Assembly (NCBI GenBank): GCA_963827335.1
Contig: CAWHAP010000015.1
Span: 434,001-498,000, forward strand
Source of the DNA: DASQMT01 sp963827335
GTDB taxonomy: Bacteria; Actinomycetota; Thermoleophilia; Solirubrobacterales; Solirubrobacteraceae
Direction of reading: 5' to 3'
DNA length: 64,000 nucleotides
Shown here in pieces: positions 15,903 through 24,277 of the stretch; the stretch's first letter is position 1, and each line of letters opens with the position of its first letter. A program made the position numbers and the translations under genes. The notes under the pieces are model-generated. The model had not been told where the DNA came from. It made no database searches and saw only the letters and a program-made list of their open reading frames with translations.

Positions 15903-16054
15903 GGCGGCCCCGGCGAACGTCAACGGCCGCATTGAGGGGAGGACTCGGCTGGGGCGGCGTTTCGCGGGGCGTGGACCGCTTCCATGGGGATCCCGTGGCG
16001 CCTCACCCCGAATCCCGCCCTCTCAATACGGGTGTTGACGTTCGCCGGGCCGCC
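15903..16054. repeat. 152 bp imperfect palindrome (MITE-like)
   Basis: The outer arms, 15903-15924 and 16034-16054, match as inverted copies over 21 of 22 positions with one extra C on the left. Further inward, ATTGAG-type blocks (15931-15936 and 16021-16026) and a G/ATTCGG block also pair. The element lies in the 248 bp gap between the DsbA-like gene and the MarR gene and contains no frame. It could be a miniature inverted-repeat element or a large RNA hairpin. Confidence 0.6.
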
Positions 16055-16073
16055 GCTCGCGCAGGAGGAGAGC

Positions 16074-16571
16074 TCACCGCACCGGCGGCACCCGCCGGGC
16101 GCGCACGGCCTTCAACCCGCCAGCCGCCTCGAGCGCCGCGAGCAGGTCCCGCCGCAGCCGCCGCGCGCGCGGCGCACCCAGCGCCGCCTCCAGCTCCGCC
16201 GCCACCGCCGCCCGCGCCTCCCGCCCCGCCGCCACGGCTGCCCGCCCGCGCTCGCTCAGCCCCAGCCGGCGCACGCGCGCGTCCGCCGGGTCGGGCGTCC
16301 GCTCGAGGTAGCCGAGCCGCTCCAGCTCGCCCGCGGCCTTCGACGCGGCCTGCTGCGACACGTCCATCCGCCGTGCGAGCTCGCCCACGGGCAGCGGCCC
16401 GGGCACGAGGTGCTGGAACACGAACCCGTGGCTGAACCGGACGTCGTCGAACCCGCCCGCGTGGAGTCGTGCGGTCACCCGCTCGTTGAGCGCGAGCCCG
16501 GCGAAGAGCGCCGCGAGCACGACGTCGAGCTCGGCCGGATCGAGGTCGGGGGCGTCCAGGGGATCGGGCAC
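16074..16571 (-). CDS. MarR-family transcriptional regulator
   Basis: The 165-residue winged-helix protein has FSHGFVFQHLVPG, then the recognition helix region VSQQAASKAAGELERLGYLE near residue 85, and the beta wing TPDPADARVRRLGLSERGR. MarR proteins act as dimers that respond to small phenolics or oxidants. The start is placed at GTG 16571 because TATTGT lies 7 nt upstream and because a longer reading would run through the paired palindromes at 16585-16610. It is divergent from a flavin-binding PNPOx gene that it probably controls together with itself. Confidence 0.87.
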   Translation of the reverse strand: MPDPLDAPDLDPAELDVVLAALFAGLALNERVTARLHAGGFDDVRFSHGFVFQHLVPGPLPVGELARRMDVSQQAASKAAGELERLGYLERTPDPADARVRRLGLSERGRAAVAAGREARAAVAAELEAALGAPRARRLRRDLLAALEAAGGLKAVRARRVPPVR

Positions 16572-16584
16572 GCGATCAACAATA

Positions 16585-16610
16585 CAACCATAGTTGCACA
16601 ACTATAGTTG
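16585..16610. promoter_or_regulatory. tandem palindromic MarR operator in divergent promoter
   Basis: Two 12 bp boxes of the form CAACNATAGTTG lie at 16585-16596 and 16599-16610. The second extends to a perfect 14 bp palindrome, ACAACTATAGTTGT (16598-16611). Plus-strand promoter elements TTGCAC (16594-16599) and TACCCT (16617-16622) are 17 nt apart with the operator between them, and the minus-strand box TATTGT abuts it. Binding would block both directions. Confidence 0.75.
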
Positions 16611-16628
16611 TTGGACTACCCTCCTCCC

Positions 16629-17099
16629 ATGAGCGCCCTCGACGAGTTCCTCGACATCGCCCATCGCATCGTGTGGGCGTCCGTGGCGACGGTCGATCGC
16701 CGCGACCGTCCCCGATCCCGCATCCTGCACCCGCTGTGGGAGCGCGACGGCGACCGGCTGTGCGGCTGGGCGATCACGCGCCCGACTCCGCTCAAGCGTG
16801 CGCACCTCGCGCACTCGCCCCACGTGTCGTGCTCCTACTGGGACCCGCGCCACGAGGTGGCCGTCGCCGAGTGCGCCGCGGGCTGGGAGCACGACCCGGA
16901 CGTCCGCGCCCGGGTGTGGCTGGCCTTCCTGGAGGCCCCGGAGCCGCTCGGGTACGACTTCGGGCAGATCTTCCCCGACGGCGCGCAGAGCGCCGGCGCC
17001 GGCTTCCTGCGCATGGAGCCGTGGCGGATCCGGACGCAGCGCGTCGCGGCGCTCGAGCCGCCGCGGGTGTGGAGCGCCGCGGCGTCAGTCGCGGCCTGA
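16629..17099 (+). CDS. pyridoxamine 5'-phosphate oxidase-like flavin-binding protein
   Basis: The 156-residue split-barrel protein has WASVATVDRRDRPRSRILHP near residue 16 (PNPOx strand 2-3 with flavin phosphate contacts) and HVSCSYWDPRHEVAVAECAA near residue 65. Such proteins bind FMN or F420 and reduce small molecules; actinobacterial members are often F420-dependent. Start 16629 is 6 nt after TACCCT. It is divergent from and probably repressed by the MarR regulator. Its 3' end overlaps the convergent TetR gene by 15 bp. Confidence 0.82.
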   Translation: MSALDEFLDIAHRIVWASVATVDRRDRPRSRILHPLWERDGDRLCGWAITRPTPLKRAHLAHSPHVSCSYWDPRHEVAVAECAAGWEHDPDVRARVWLAFLEAPEPLGYDFGQIFPDGAQSAGAGFLRMEPWRIRTQRVAALEPPRVWSAAASVAA

Positions 17100-17702
17100 G
17101 CGCCCCTGGAGCGCCTCGACCCCGCCCGCCACGAACACGAACGCCTCGTCGAAGATCGCCATCGGGTCGTCCGGCGGCCGCTCCTTGTCGAAGTAGCGCT
17201 CGAGCTCGCCGAGCGCCGCAGTCGCCGCGGCGGCGGCCACCCGCGCGCGCAGGCTGCCGGGCTCCACGCCGAGGTCCCCGGCGATGCCGTCGGCGAGCGC
17301 GCGCTCGAAGTTGCCCATGAGCTGGCGGTCGTGCTCCTGCAGCGCAGGGGAGCCGGTGATGACGCGGCGGCGGCACTGCACGGCCGGGTCGTCCTTGTCG
17401 GTCTCGGCGATGACGTCGGCGAGGAAGCCGCGCAGGACCGCGATCGTCGTCTCGCCCTCCCGCGCGTCGATCCGCGCCTGCAGCGCATCGAAGTAGGCGC
17501 CGTGGTCGTGGAAGACCACGTCCTCCTTGCTGGGGAAGTAGGCGAAGAACGTGCGCGGGGCGATGTCGGCGGCCGCCGCGATGTCGGCGATCGTCACGTG
17601 CTCGAACCCGCGCTCGTCGAACAGCGCCATCGCGTGCTCGACGATCTGATCGCGGGTGCGCTGCTTCTTGCGCTCCCGGAGCCCGGGCTCGGCTTCTCCC
17701 AT
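17085..17702 (-). CDS. TetR-family repressor of the adjacent MMPL exporter
   Basis: The 205-residue protein has the TetR DNA-binding domain: RTRDQIVEHAMALFDERGFE, then VTIADIAAAADIAPRTFFAY and FPSKEDVVF. The C-terminal ligand domain is divergent. Start 17702 is supported by TATGGT 7 nt upstream; a longer open frame upstream would cover the operator region. It is divergent from the MMPL gene, and the 79 nt between them holds the GCAATG/CATTGC repeat, the classic layout for an efflux pump repressed by its own TetR. Confidence 0.87.
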   Translation of the reverse strand: MGEAEPGLRERKKQRTRDQIVEHAMALFDERGFEHVTIADIAAAADIAPRTFFAYFPSKEDVVFHDHGAYFDALQARIDAREGETTIAVLRGFLADVIAETDKDDPAVQCRRRVITGSPALQEHDRQLMGNFERALADGIAGDLGVEPGSLRARVAAAAATAALGELERYFDKERPPDDPMAIFDEAFVFVAGGVEALQGRSGRD

Positions 17703-17731
17703 GCCGCACACCATACCTCGTTGCAGAAGAG

Positions 17732-17750
17732 GCAATGTTGCAGTCATTGC
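17732..17750. promoter_or_regulatory. inverted repeat, candidate TetR operator
   Basis: GCAATG (17732-17737) and CATTGC (17745-17750) flank a 7 nt spacer, and TTGCA recurs four times between 17721 and 17760. The repeat overlaps a plus-strand -35-like TTGCAT (17747-17752) that is 17 nt from GATAAC (17770-17775), itself 6 nt before the exporter ATG. Confidence 0.55.
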
Positions 17751-17781
17751 ATATTTGCACGGAGTGTGCGATAACTGGGCC

Positions 17782-19938
17782 ATGGCCCTCCTCCTCGGGC
17801 GCCTCGCCGGCGCCGCCGCGCATCACTGGAAGCGCTCCCTCGCCCTCGTCGTCGTCGCGCTCGCCTCCCTCGCCCTCCTGAGCTCCCTCGGCAGCGGCTT
17901 CTCCGACAGCTTCACCACGCCCGGGACCGAGTCCCAGCAGGCCTACGACCTGCTCGCCGAGCGCTTCCCCGCTCGTGCCGGCGACACCGCCACGGTCGTC
18001 TTCTCGGTCCAGGACGGGACGCTGCGCGAGCCCGAGCGCTCCGCGGCGATCGCCGATGCGGTCCGCGAGATCGCGGGCCAGCCGCACGTGACCGCGGCGG
18101 CGAACCCGCTCGAGACCGAGGGCCAGGTCTCGCGCGACGGACGCATCGCGTTCACGCAGGTCCAGTACGACCAGCCCGCCGCCGAGCTGGCCAAGGCGCC
18201 GGGCGAGCGGCTCGCGGAGGTCGCGCCGATCACCGAGAGGGCGGGCATCGCGACCGAGCGCAACGGCCAGATCGTCGACCAGGCCGAGCAGGCGACGGCA
18301 CCCGTCGGCGAGCTGATCGGCGTCGCGGTCGCGATCATCGTGCTCACGATCGTCTTCCGCTCGGCCGCGGCGATGCTGCTGACGCTCGTGAGCGCCGGCA
18401 TCGCGCTCGCGGGCGGGATGCTCCTGCTCACCTTCGGCACCCGCTTCGCCGAGTTCCCCAGCTTCGCGCCGACGCTCGGGGTGATGCTCGGCCTCGGCGC
18501 CGGGATCGACTACGCGCTGCTGATCGTCGGGCGCTACCGCGAGCAGCTCGCGGCCGGCGACGACGTCCGCCATGCGGCGCGCGTCGCCAACGCGACCGCC
18601 GGCACGTCGGTGATCGCCGCCGGCGCGATCGTCGTCGTGGCCATCGCCGGGCTGCTCGCGACCGGCATCCCGTTCGTCGGCCGCATGGGCGTGGGGTCGG
18701 CGATCATGGTCGCCGCGGTCGCGGTCGGCGCCGTCACCGTGCTCCCCGTCCTGATGGGCGCGTTCGCGAAGCGGCTGCGCCCCCGCCGGCCGGAGCACGT
18801 CGCCCCGTCGGAGGGCTTCGCCCGCTGGGGCCGCCGGATCGTCGCCCGCCCGTGGCTCGCCGCCGGGCTCGGCACGCTCGTGCTCCTCGTGCTCGCGACG
18901 CCGTTCACCGCGCTGCGGCTCGGCCAGCCCGACGACGGCAACGACGCGCGCGACAGCACCACGCGCCAGGCCTACGACACGCTCGCCAAGGGCTTCGGCC
19001 CCGGCTTCAACGGCCCGCTCGTGCTCGCCGCCAAGCTGCCCGCGGGCGGCGACGCGGAAGCCGTGCTCGAGCGCGTCCAGCGCGCCGTCGCCGCCGACCC
19101 GGGCGTCGCCGCCGCCGCGCCGCCGCAGCGCAACGCGGCCGGCGACGCGGCGACGCTCGCCGTGATCCCGGAGACGTCTCCCCAGGACGCCCGCACGTCC
19201 GAGCTGGTCGAGCGGCTGCGCGGCGAGGTGCTGCCGCGCGCCGTCGACGGCTCCGGCGTGCAGGTCTACGTCGGCGGCGCGACGGCCACGTTCGAGGACC
19301 TCGCCGCCAAGATCGCATCACGCCTGCCGCTGTTCATCGCGCTCGTCGTCGGGCTCAGCGTGCTGCTCCTGATGGCGGTCTTCCGCTCCCTGTGGGTCCC
19401 GCTCGTGAGCGCCGCGTTCAACCTGCTGTCGATCGCCGCCGCCTACGGCGTGGTCGTCGCCGTGTTCCAGTGGGGCTGGGGCGCGAGCCTGCTCGGGGTC
19501 GACGGCGAGGTGCCGATCGTCTCGTTCGTCCCGCTGTTCATGTTCGCCCTGCTGTTCGGGCTCTCGATGGACTACAACGTGTTCCTCCAGAGCCGGATCC
19601 GGGAGGAGTACCAGCGCGGGCTCGGACCCAAGGAGAGCGTCGTCGTCGGCCTCTCGCGCGTCGCACGCATCATCCTCGCCGCGGGCGCGATCATGACCGC
19701 CGTCTTCCTCGGCTTCGTCACCGACCCGGACGTGGTGGTCAAGACGATCGGGCTCGGCCTGGCGAGCGCGATCCTCATCGACGTGCTCGTCGTGCGCATG
19801 GTCGTGGCGCCCGCCGTGATGGCGCTCCTGGGCGACCGCGCGTGGGGGCTGCCCGCGTGGCTCGACCGCCTGCTCCCGCGCCTGTCGCTCGAGGGCGAGG
19901 ACCTCGTGCACGAGGAGCGGCCGCTCGTTCCGGCGTGA
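17782..19938 (+). CDS. MMPL/RND-family membrane exporter
   Basis: The 718-residue protein has two repeated halves, each with an N-terminal helix, an extracytoplasmic porter loop and a five-helix bundle. The first half has GVMLGLGAGIDYALLIVGRYR near residue 235 and the second FALLFGLSMDYNVFLQSRIR near residue 590. The G-x-x-x-D-Y/Asp pairs are the proton relay of the MMPL family. A charged tail ends in EGEDLVHEERPLVPA. Actinobacterial MMPL proteins export lipids or drugs. Control by the divergent TetR favours an inducible efflux role. The start is the ATG 6 nt after GATAAC. Confidence 0.92.
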   Translation: MALLLGRLAGAAAHHWKRSLALVVVALASLALLSSLGSGFSDSFTTPGTESQQAYDLLAERFPARAGDTATVVFSVQDGTLREPERSAAIADAVREIAGQPHVTAAANPLETEGQVSRDGRIAFTQVQYDQPAAELAKAPGERLAEVAPITERAGIATERNGQIVDQAEQATAPVGELIGVAVAIIVLTIVFRSAAAMLLTLVSAGIALAGGMLLLTFGTRFAEFPSFAPTLGVMLGLGAGIDYALLIVGRYREQLAAGDDVRHAARVANATAGTSVIAAGAIVVVAIAGLLATGIPFVGRMGVGSAIMVAAVAVGAVTVLPVLMGAFAKRLRPRRPEHVAPSEGFARWGRRIVARPWLAAGLGTLVLLVLATPFTALRLGQPDDGNDARDSTTRQAYDTLAKGFGPGFNGPLVLAAKLPAGGDAEAVLERVQRAVAADPGVAAAAPPQRNAAGDAATLAVIPETSPQDARTSELVERLRGEVLPRAVDGSGVQVYVGGATATFEDLAAKIASRLPLFIALVVGLSVLLLMAVFRSLWVPLVSAAFNLLSIAAAYGVVVAVFQWGWGASLLGVDGEVPIVSFVPLFMFALLFGLSMDYNVFLQSRIREEYQRGLGPKESVVVGLSRVARIILAAGAIMTAVFLGFVTDPDVVVKTIGLGLASAILIDVLVVRMVVAPAVMALLGDRAWGLPAWLDRLLPRLSLEGEDLVHEERPLVPA

Positions 19939-19945
19939 GCGGCCG

Positions 19946-19972
19946 CCCCGCGGGGTAGGCGTCCCCGCGGGG
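19946..19972 (+). terminator. GC-rich hairpin after the MMPL gene
   Basis: CCCCGCGGGG occurs at 19946-19955 and 19963-19972 with a 7 nt loop. There is no T-run, as is common in GC-rich actinobacteria. Confidence 0.55.
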
Positions 19973-19993
19973 ACGAACCGAGGGAGGCTGGAG

Positions 19994-21748
19994 ATGACGA
20001 AGGTCTGTGCGATCGCGCTCGCGTGCGCGACGCTCCTGCTGGTGCCGGCGACGGCACCCGCGCACGGCGACGGGACGCTGGACCGCTACGCGCAGGCGAC
20101 GTGGCAGTCGTTCGTGGCGATGACGGACGAGACCACCGGACTGCCCACCGACCTGCTGCACGGCGACGGGTCGCGCGACATCCAGACGTCGACGACGAAC
20201 ATCGGCGCGTACATGTGGAGCGCGGTCGCGGCCGAGGAGCTCGGGATCATCGGCAGGCGGGAGCTCCGCGACCGCATGGAGCAGACCGTGTCGACGATCG
20301 AGCGGATGGAGACCTTCGAGGGCACGGGCCAGTTCTACAACTGGTACGACCACCGCACCGGGGCGAAGATGACGACGGACAACGCGGGCGACCCGCGCGC
20401 CCCGATCCTCTCCTCCGTCGACAACGCCTGGCTCGCCGTCGGCCTGAAGATCGTCGGCGAGCGCGTGCCGCAGCTGCGCGCGCGCACCCGCGCGATCTAC
20501 GACGCGATGGACTTCGGCTTCTACTACCAGCCGGAGGTCAACCGGATCCTCTTCCACTACAAGCCCGACCGCCCCGCCGACTCGCCCTGCTGCTACGACA
20601 CGATCGTCTCGGAGAGCCGGATCGCCTACTACATCGGCGTCGCCAAGGGCGACCTGCCCTCGAGGGTCTTCTACGGGCAGTGGCGGACGTTCCCCGACAC
20701 GTGCCAGTACAGCTTCCAGGAGACGCGCCCCGAGGGCTTCACGCGCGTCTACGAGGGCCAGACCGTCTACGAGGGGACGTACCCCACGGCGGGCGGCCGG
20801 CTCGTGCCGAGCTGGGGCGGCAGCATGTTCGAGGCCCTCATGCCGGCGCTGTTCGTGCCCGAGGAGGAATGGGGCCCGGCGAGCTGGCGGGTGAACCACC
20901 CGAACACGGTGGACGCGCAGATCGACCACGGCATGAACGTCGCCGGGTACGGCGCGTGGGGCTTCTCGCCGTCCGCGGACACGATCGGCGGCTACGGCAT
21001 CTTCGGCGTCGACGCCGCCGGGATGGACCCGAACGGGAACGCGTCCAACCTCGCCCGGACGCTGGTCGACCGCGGGTTCGCCGGCTGCCCGGACCGTCCG
21101 GCCGTGCCCGATCCGCCGCAGAGCGCGTACAAGGACGGGATCGTCACCCCGCACGCCGCGTTCCTCGGCCTGCGCTGGCGCCCCCGCGAGGCGCTCGCGT
21201 CGCTCGCCAAGCTCGAGCGCGACTTCGGGGCGTTCACGAAGTGGGGTTTCTACGACGCGGTGAACGTGACGCCGAGCCGGCCCGACGCGCCCAGGCACTC
21301 GGACTCGTTCCTCTCGCTCGACCAGGGCATGATCATGGCCGCGCTGGGCAACGCGCTCGGCCATGACGTCCTGCGTGACGCGTTCGCGACGCGCGACGTC
21401 GAGCGGGCGACCCGGCCGCTGGTCGCGGTCGAGGAGTTCAGCGTGGAGCCTCGCGGCTGCACGATCACCGGCACCGACGGTCCCGACCGCCTGCGCGGCA
21501 CCCGCCGCAACGACGTGATCTGCGGCCTCGGCGGCGACGACGTGATCGACGGCGGCGGAGGCGACGACGCGATCTTCGGCGACGCGGGCGCCGACCGGCT
21601 CGCCGGCGGCCCCGGCGACGACGCGCTGTACGGCCGCGACGGCGACGACGACCTGACCGGCGGCCGCGGCGTCGACGTGCTGGCCGGCGGCCCGGGCGCC
21701 GACGCGCTGCACGGCAGCGGGCGCGACCACACGGAGCAGGGCGGCTGA
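19994..21748 (+). CDS. secreted glycoamylase-like (GH144-type) enzyme with RTX calcium-binding tail
   Basis: The 584-residue protein has a signal peptide (VCAIALACATLLLVPATAPAHG) and an all-helical catalytic-type domain. TSTTNIGAYMWSAVAAEEL (about 57), GTGQFYNWYDHRTG (about 108), SSVDNAWLAVGLKI (about 137) and SWGGSMFEALMPALF (about 273) match the COG5368/GH144 glycoamylase-like family, whose studied members include endo-beta-1,2-glucanases. Residues 475-575 hold RTX-type nonapeptides (GGDDVIDGG, GGDDAIFGD, GPGDDALYG, GDDDLTGGR) that bind calcium. The start follows GAGGGAGGCTGGAG. The RTX fusion suggests calcium-dependent folding outside the cell. The substrate is inferred only. Confidence 0.8.
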   Translation: MTKVCAIALACATLLLVPATAPAHGDGTLDRYAQATWQSFVAMTDETTGLPTDLLHGDGSRDIQTSTTNIGAYMWSAVAAEELGIIGRRELRDRMEQTVSTIERMETFEGTGQFYNWYDHRTGAKMTTDNAGDPRAPILSSVDNAWLAVGLKIVGERVPQLRARTRAIYDAMDFGFYYQPEVNRILFHYKPDRPADSPCCYDTIVSESRIAYYIGVAKGDLPSRVFYGQWRTFPDTCQYSFQETRPEGFTRVYEGQTVYEGTYPTAGGRLVPSWGGSMFEALMPALFVPEEEWGPASWRVNHPNTVDAQIDHGMNVAGYGAWGFSPSADTIGGYGIFGVDAAGMDPNGNASNLARTLVDRGFAGCPDRPAVPDPPQSAYKDGIVTPHAAFLGLRWRPREALASLAKLERDFGAFTKWGFYDAVNVTPSRPDAPRHSDSFLSLDQGMIMAALGNALGHDVLRDAFATRDVERATRPLVAVEEFSVEPRGCTITGTDGPDRLRGTRRNDVICGLGGDDVIDGGGGDDAIFGDAGADRLAGGPGDDALYGRDGDDDLTGGRGVDVLAGGPGADALHGSGRDHTEQGG

Positions 21749-21818
21749 GCCGGGGGGCGCTGACGGACCGGACGGATGGCCGCTTGCGGCACGGCACCGA
21801 CAACGGGTTCAATAGCGC

Positions 21819-23180
21819 ATCGCCGATCAGCACGCCCACGCCCCGGTCGAGGAGGCGCCCGTCCCCGCCGCCGCTCCGGCGGCCGTCCCGGCCCCGGCGC
21901 CGGCCCTCGCCCCCGGCGGGCCGCTGTCCCCCGCGCAGGTGCTGGCGCTGCAGCGCAGCGCGGGCAACCACGCCGTCGCGCAGCTGATCGCCCGCGAGCC
22001 GACGGCCGCACCCCCGGCCCCGCCCGCCGCGGCGCCGGCCGGCCCCGACGCGGCCGCCGCGTTCAGCATCGAGATCCCCGACGAGGTCTTCGAGGCGTGG
22101 AAGATCGAGGGCGGGAAGGCGAGTTGGGTGAAGGGCTCGCTGCAGCCCAAGGGCGAGGTCCAGTTCGTGCAGGACAACAGCGGGGGCGGCCCGCCCGCGA
22201 GCACGACCGTCGGCCCGAGCACCGGCAGCAAGGGCCTCAAGGTGGAGACGGAGCGCGAGGGCAAGACCTGGGTGTCCGACCTCGCCCGCTCGGCCGGGCT
22301 GAAGGACGTCACGGAGACGCTGACGTTCGAGGGCGGCGCGAAGAAGGTCGAGCTGTCGGTCGGCGTCGGCGGCAAGGTCGCCACGAAGTACGACTGGGCC
22401 AAGGGCGTCGTCGAGGGCAAGGCGATCGGCCTCTCCGTCGAGTGGGAGAAGCTCGCCGAGACGTCGGCCGGCGCGATCGAGCTGTCGGCCGGCCTGGCCG
22501 GCGAGGGCAAGGTGACGCTCGCCGGGATGCCGATGATCGCGAAGGTCAAGGTCGTGGCCACCGGCAAGGTCGAGGTGAACTGGGCCAAGGTCGCCACCGA
22601 ACTCGGCAAGCGCGGCGCGCGGGAGGCCGGCAAGGGCGCGCTGCGCTCCGTCGGCACGGAGGCCGGCGCCACCGTGATCGCGGTCGACGGCGCGGCGGTC
22701 GCCTCGGCCGCCGCGGCGATCATCGCGCCGGCCGCGGCCGCCGTCGCGATCGGCTACGGCATGTACCAGGGGATCAAGAACACGAAGGCGGCGCGCGAGG
22801 CGGCGCAGACCGGCGTGCAGGCGCGCGACCAGGCCAACGCGTACGCCAAGGCCTTCGCGACGGTGTTGACCGGCGGCAGCGGCAAGGGCGAGGGCGCCGC
22901 CGACGCCGAGGCCCAGATCGCGAAGATCGTCGCCGACACCGGCGCCCCGCGCGAGATGGTCTGCGCGATGGTCCGCGAGCAGCAGGGCGGCTACGCGGGC
23001 GTGCGCGAGAAGAACCTCAAGCGGATCAAGGACAAGCTCTACGCCGAGGCCTGCACCACGTTCGACGAGAGCCACAAGGAGGACTTCTCGCTGATCGACG
23101 AGATCGGCGAGGACTGGGGCCAGCGCGGCGTGTTCCGCACGAACCTCCGGATCGTCCTGTTCGCCGACGACGGCGGCTGA
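21819..23180 (+). CDS. candidate cargo/toxin with eCIS-type LQRSAGN leader; start non-canonical
   Basis: The first ATG/GTG/TTG in this frame is GTG 21939, but clear coding signal extends upstream to 21819 (IADQHAHAPVEEAPVPAAAP). That segment is the low-complexity His/Ala/Pro leader seen before LALQRSAGNHAVAQLIAREP in proteins of extracellular contractile injection systems and DUF4157-like families. An ATC at 21819 with TTCAAT 5 nt upstream is the only candidate start I find. The body (residues 80-280) is rich in beta strands with repeated K-V-E/G-K segments, then a hydrophobic stretch AAAAIIAPAAAAVAIGYGMY (about 290) that could insert in a membrane, and a polar C-terminal domain. No catalytic motif is recognised and no injection-system structural genes lie in the window. 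Confidence 0.6.
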   Translation: MADQHAHAPVEEAPVPAAAPAAVPAPAPALAPGGPLSPAQVLALQRSAGNHAVAQLIAREPTAAPPAPPAAAPAGPDAAAAFSIEIPDEVFEAWKIEGGKASWVKGSLQPKGEVQFVQDNSGGGPPASTTVGPSTGSKGLKVETEREGKTWVSDLARSAGLKDVTETLTFEGGAKKVELSVGVGGKVATKYDWAKGVVEGKAIGLSVEWEKLAETSAGAIELSAGLAGEGKVTLAGMPMIAKVKVVATGKVEVNWAKVATELGKRGAREAGKGALRSVGTEAGATVIAVDGAAVASAAAAIIAPAAAAVAIGYGMYQGIKNTKAAREAAQTGVQARDQANAYAKAFATVLTGGSGKGEGAADAEAQIAKIVADTGAPREMVCAMVREQQGGYAGVREKNLKRIKDKLYAEACTTFDESHKEDFSLIDEIGEDWGQRGVFRTNLRIVLFADDGG

Positions 23181-23182
23181 GC

Positions 23183-24268
23183 GTGGCGGTCGCGGACGAC
23201 CGGGACCTCGACGCCGTCGCCGCCGGCCTCCGCGCGGGCCACTCGCTGCCCGCCCGCTGGTACGCCGACCCGGCGCAGGACGAGCGCGAGGCCGAGCTGA
23301 TCTTCCGGCGCAGCTGGCAGTACGCCGGCCGCGCCGAGCAGGTCGCCGAGCCCGGCTCCTACCTGGTCGCCGAGGCCGGCCCGGTGCCGGTCGCCGTCGT
23401 GCGCGACCGCGCGGGCGCGCTGCGGGCGCTCGTCAACGTGTGCCGGCACCGCGGGCATCCCGTGCTCGCGGGCTCCGGCCGCTGCAGCACGCTGCAATGC
23501 CCCTACCACGCGTGGACGTACGACCTCGACGGCGCCCTGCGCAGGATCCCGCGCGGCGACCGCGAGCCGGGCCTCGATCCGTCCGAGCTCGGGCTGCTCC
23601 CGGCGTCCGTCGCCACGTGGGGCCCGTGGCTGTTCGTGCACGCCGATCCGGACGCCGCCCCGCTGGAGGAGGTCCTCGGCGCCCTGCCCGCGGTGCTCGC
23701 CGGCTGCGGCGTCGACCTCGGCCGCGTCGCGTTCCGCCGGCGCGAGCCGTGGGCGCTCGCGTGCAACTGGAAGGTGGCGGTCGAGAACTACCTCGAGTGC
23801 TACCACTGCCCGGTCGCGCACCCGGGCCTGTCGAAGGCGATCGACGTGAGCGCCGACGGCTACCGGCTCAGCACGCACCCGACGTTCTCCGTCCAGGCCG
23901 GCGAGCCGCGCGACCCGGCCGACCGCGGCGAGATCGCCCGGGCGCAGTTCCACTGGCTGTGGCCGAACGTCACGCTGAACGTGAAGCCGGGGCCGCAGAA
24001 CGTCTCGCTCGACGTCTGGCGGCCGGACGGCCCGGGCCGCACGGTCGGGTTCACGGACTTCTTCTACGGCGCCGGCGTGAGCGAGGGCGAGGTCGACGCG
24101 ATGACCGCGTTCGCGCTGCAGACCGGCGCGGAGGACACGGCGCTCGTCGAGGCGGTGCAGCGGGGCCTGGCCTCCGGCGCGGTCGCCACCGGCCGGCTGA
24201 TGCCGGAGAGCGAGCGCCTCGTCGCGCACTTCCAGTCGCTGGTGCTGGCGGCGCTGCGCAGCGGGTAG
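23183..24268 (+). CDS. Rieske non-heme iron oxygenase, alpha subunit-type
   Basis: The 361-residue protein has the Rieske [2Fe-2S] ligands in CRHRGH (about residue 89) and CPYHAW (about 106). The mononuclear iron site is NYLECYHCPVAHPGL (about 204), and the downstream Asp/Glu is plausible near residue 320. This domain order is that of choline/glycine-betaine-type monooxygenases and aromatic ring hydroxylases. The GTG start lies 2 nt after the preceding stop. No reductase or ferredoxin gene is adjacent. It starts a three-gene plus-strand run with an LLM oxidoreductase and a GH13 enzyme. The substrate is unknown. Confidence 0.88.
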   Translation: MAVADDRDLDAVAAGLRAGHSLPARWYADPAQDEREAELIFRRSWQYAGRAEQVAEPGSYLVAEAGPVPVAVVRDRAGALRALVNVCRHRGHPVLAGSGRCSTLQCPYHAWTYDLDGALRRIPRGDREPGLDPSELGLLPASVATWGPWLFVHADPDAAPLEEVLGALPAVLAGCGVDLGRVAFRRREPWALACNWKVAVENYLECYHCPVAHPGLSKAIDVSADGYRLSTHPTFSVQAGEPRDPADRGEIARAQFHWLWPNVTLNVKPGPQNVSLDVWRPDGPGRTVGFTDFFYGAGVSEGEVDAMTAFALQTGAEDTALVEAVQRGLASGAVATGRLMPESERLVAHFQSLVLAALRSG

Positions 24269-24277
24269 GAGCCGGGG

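Noticed and set aside
21515..21730. DNA-level tandem repeat
   Set aside because: The repetition is explained by RTX nonapeptides in the protein; base spacing is not regular enough to be a DNA repeat element.
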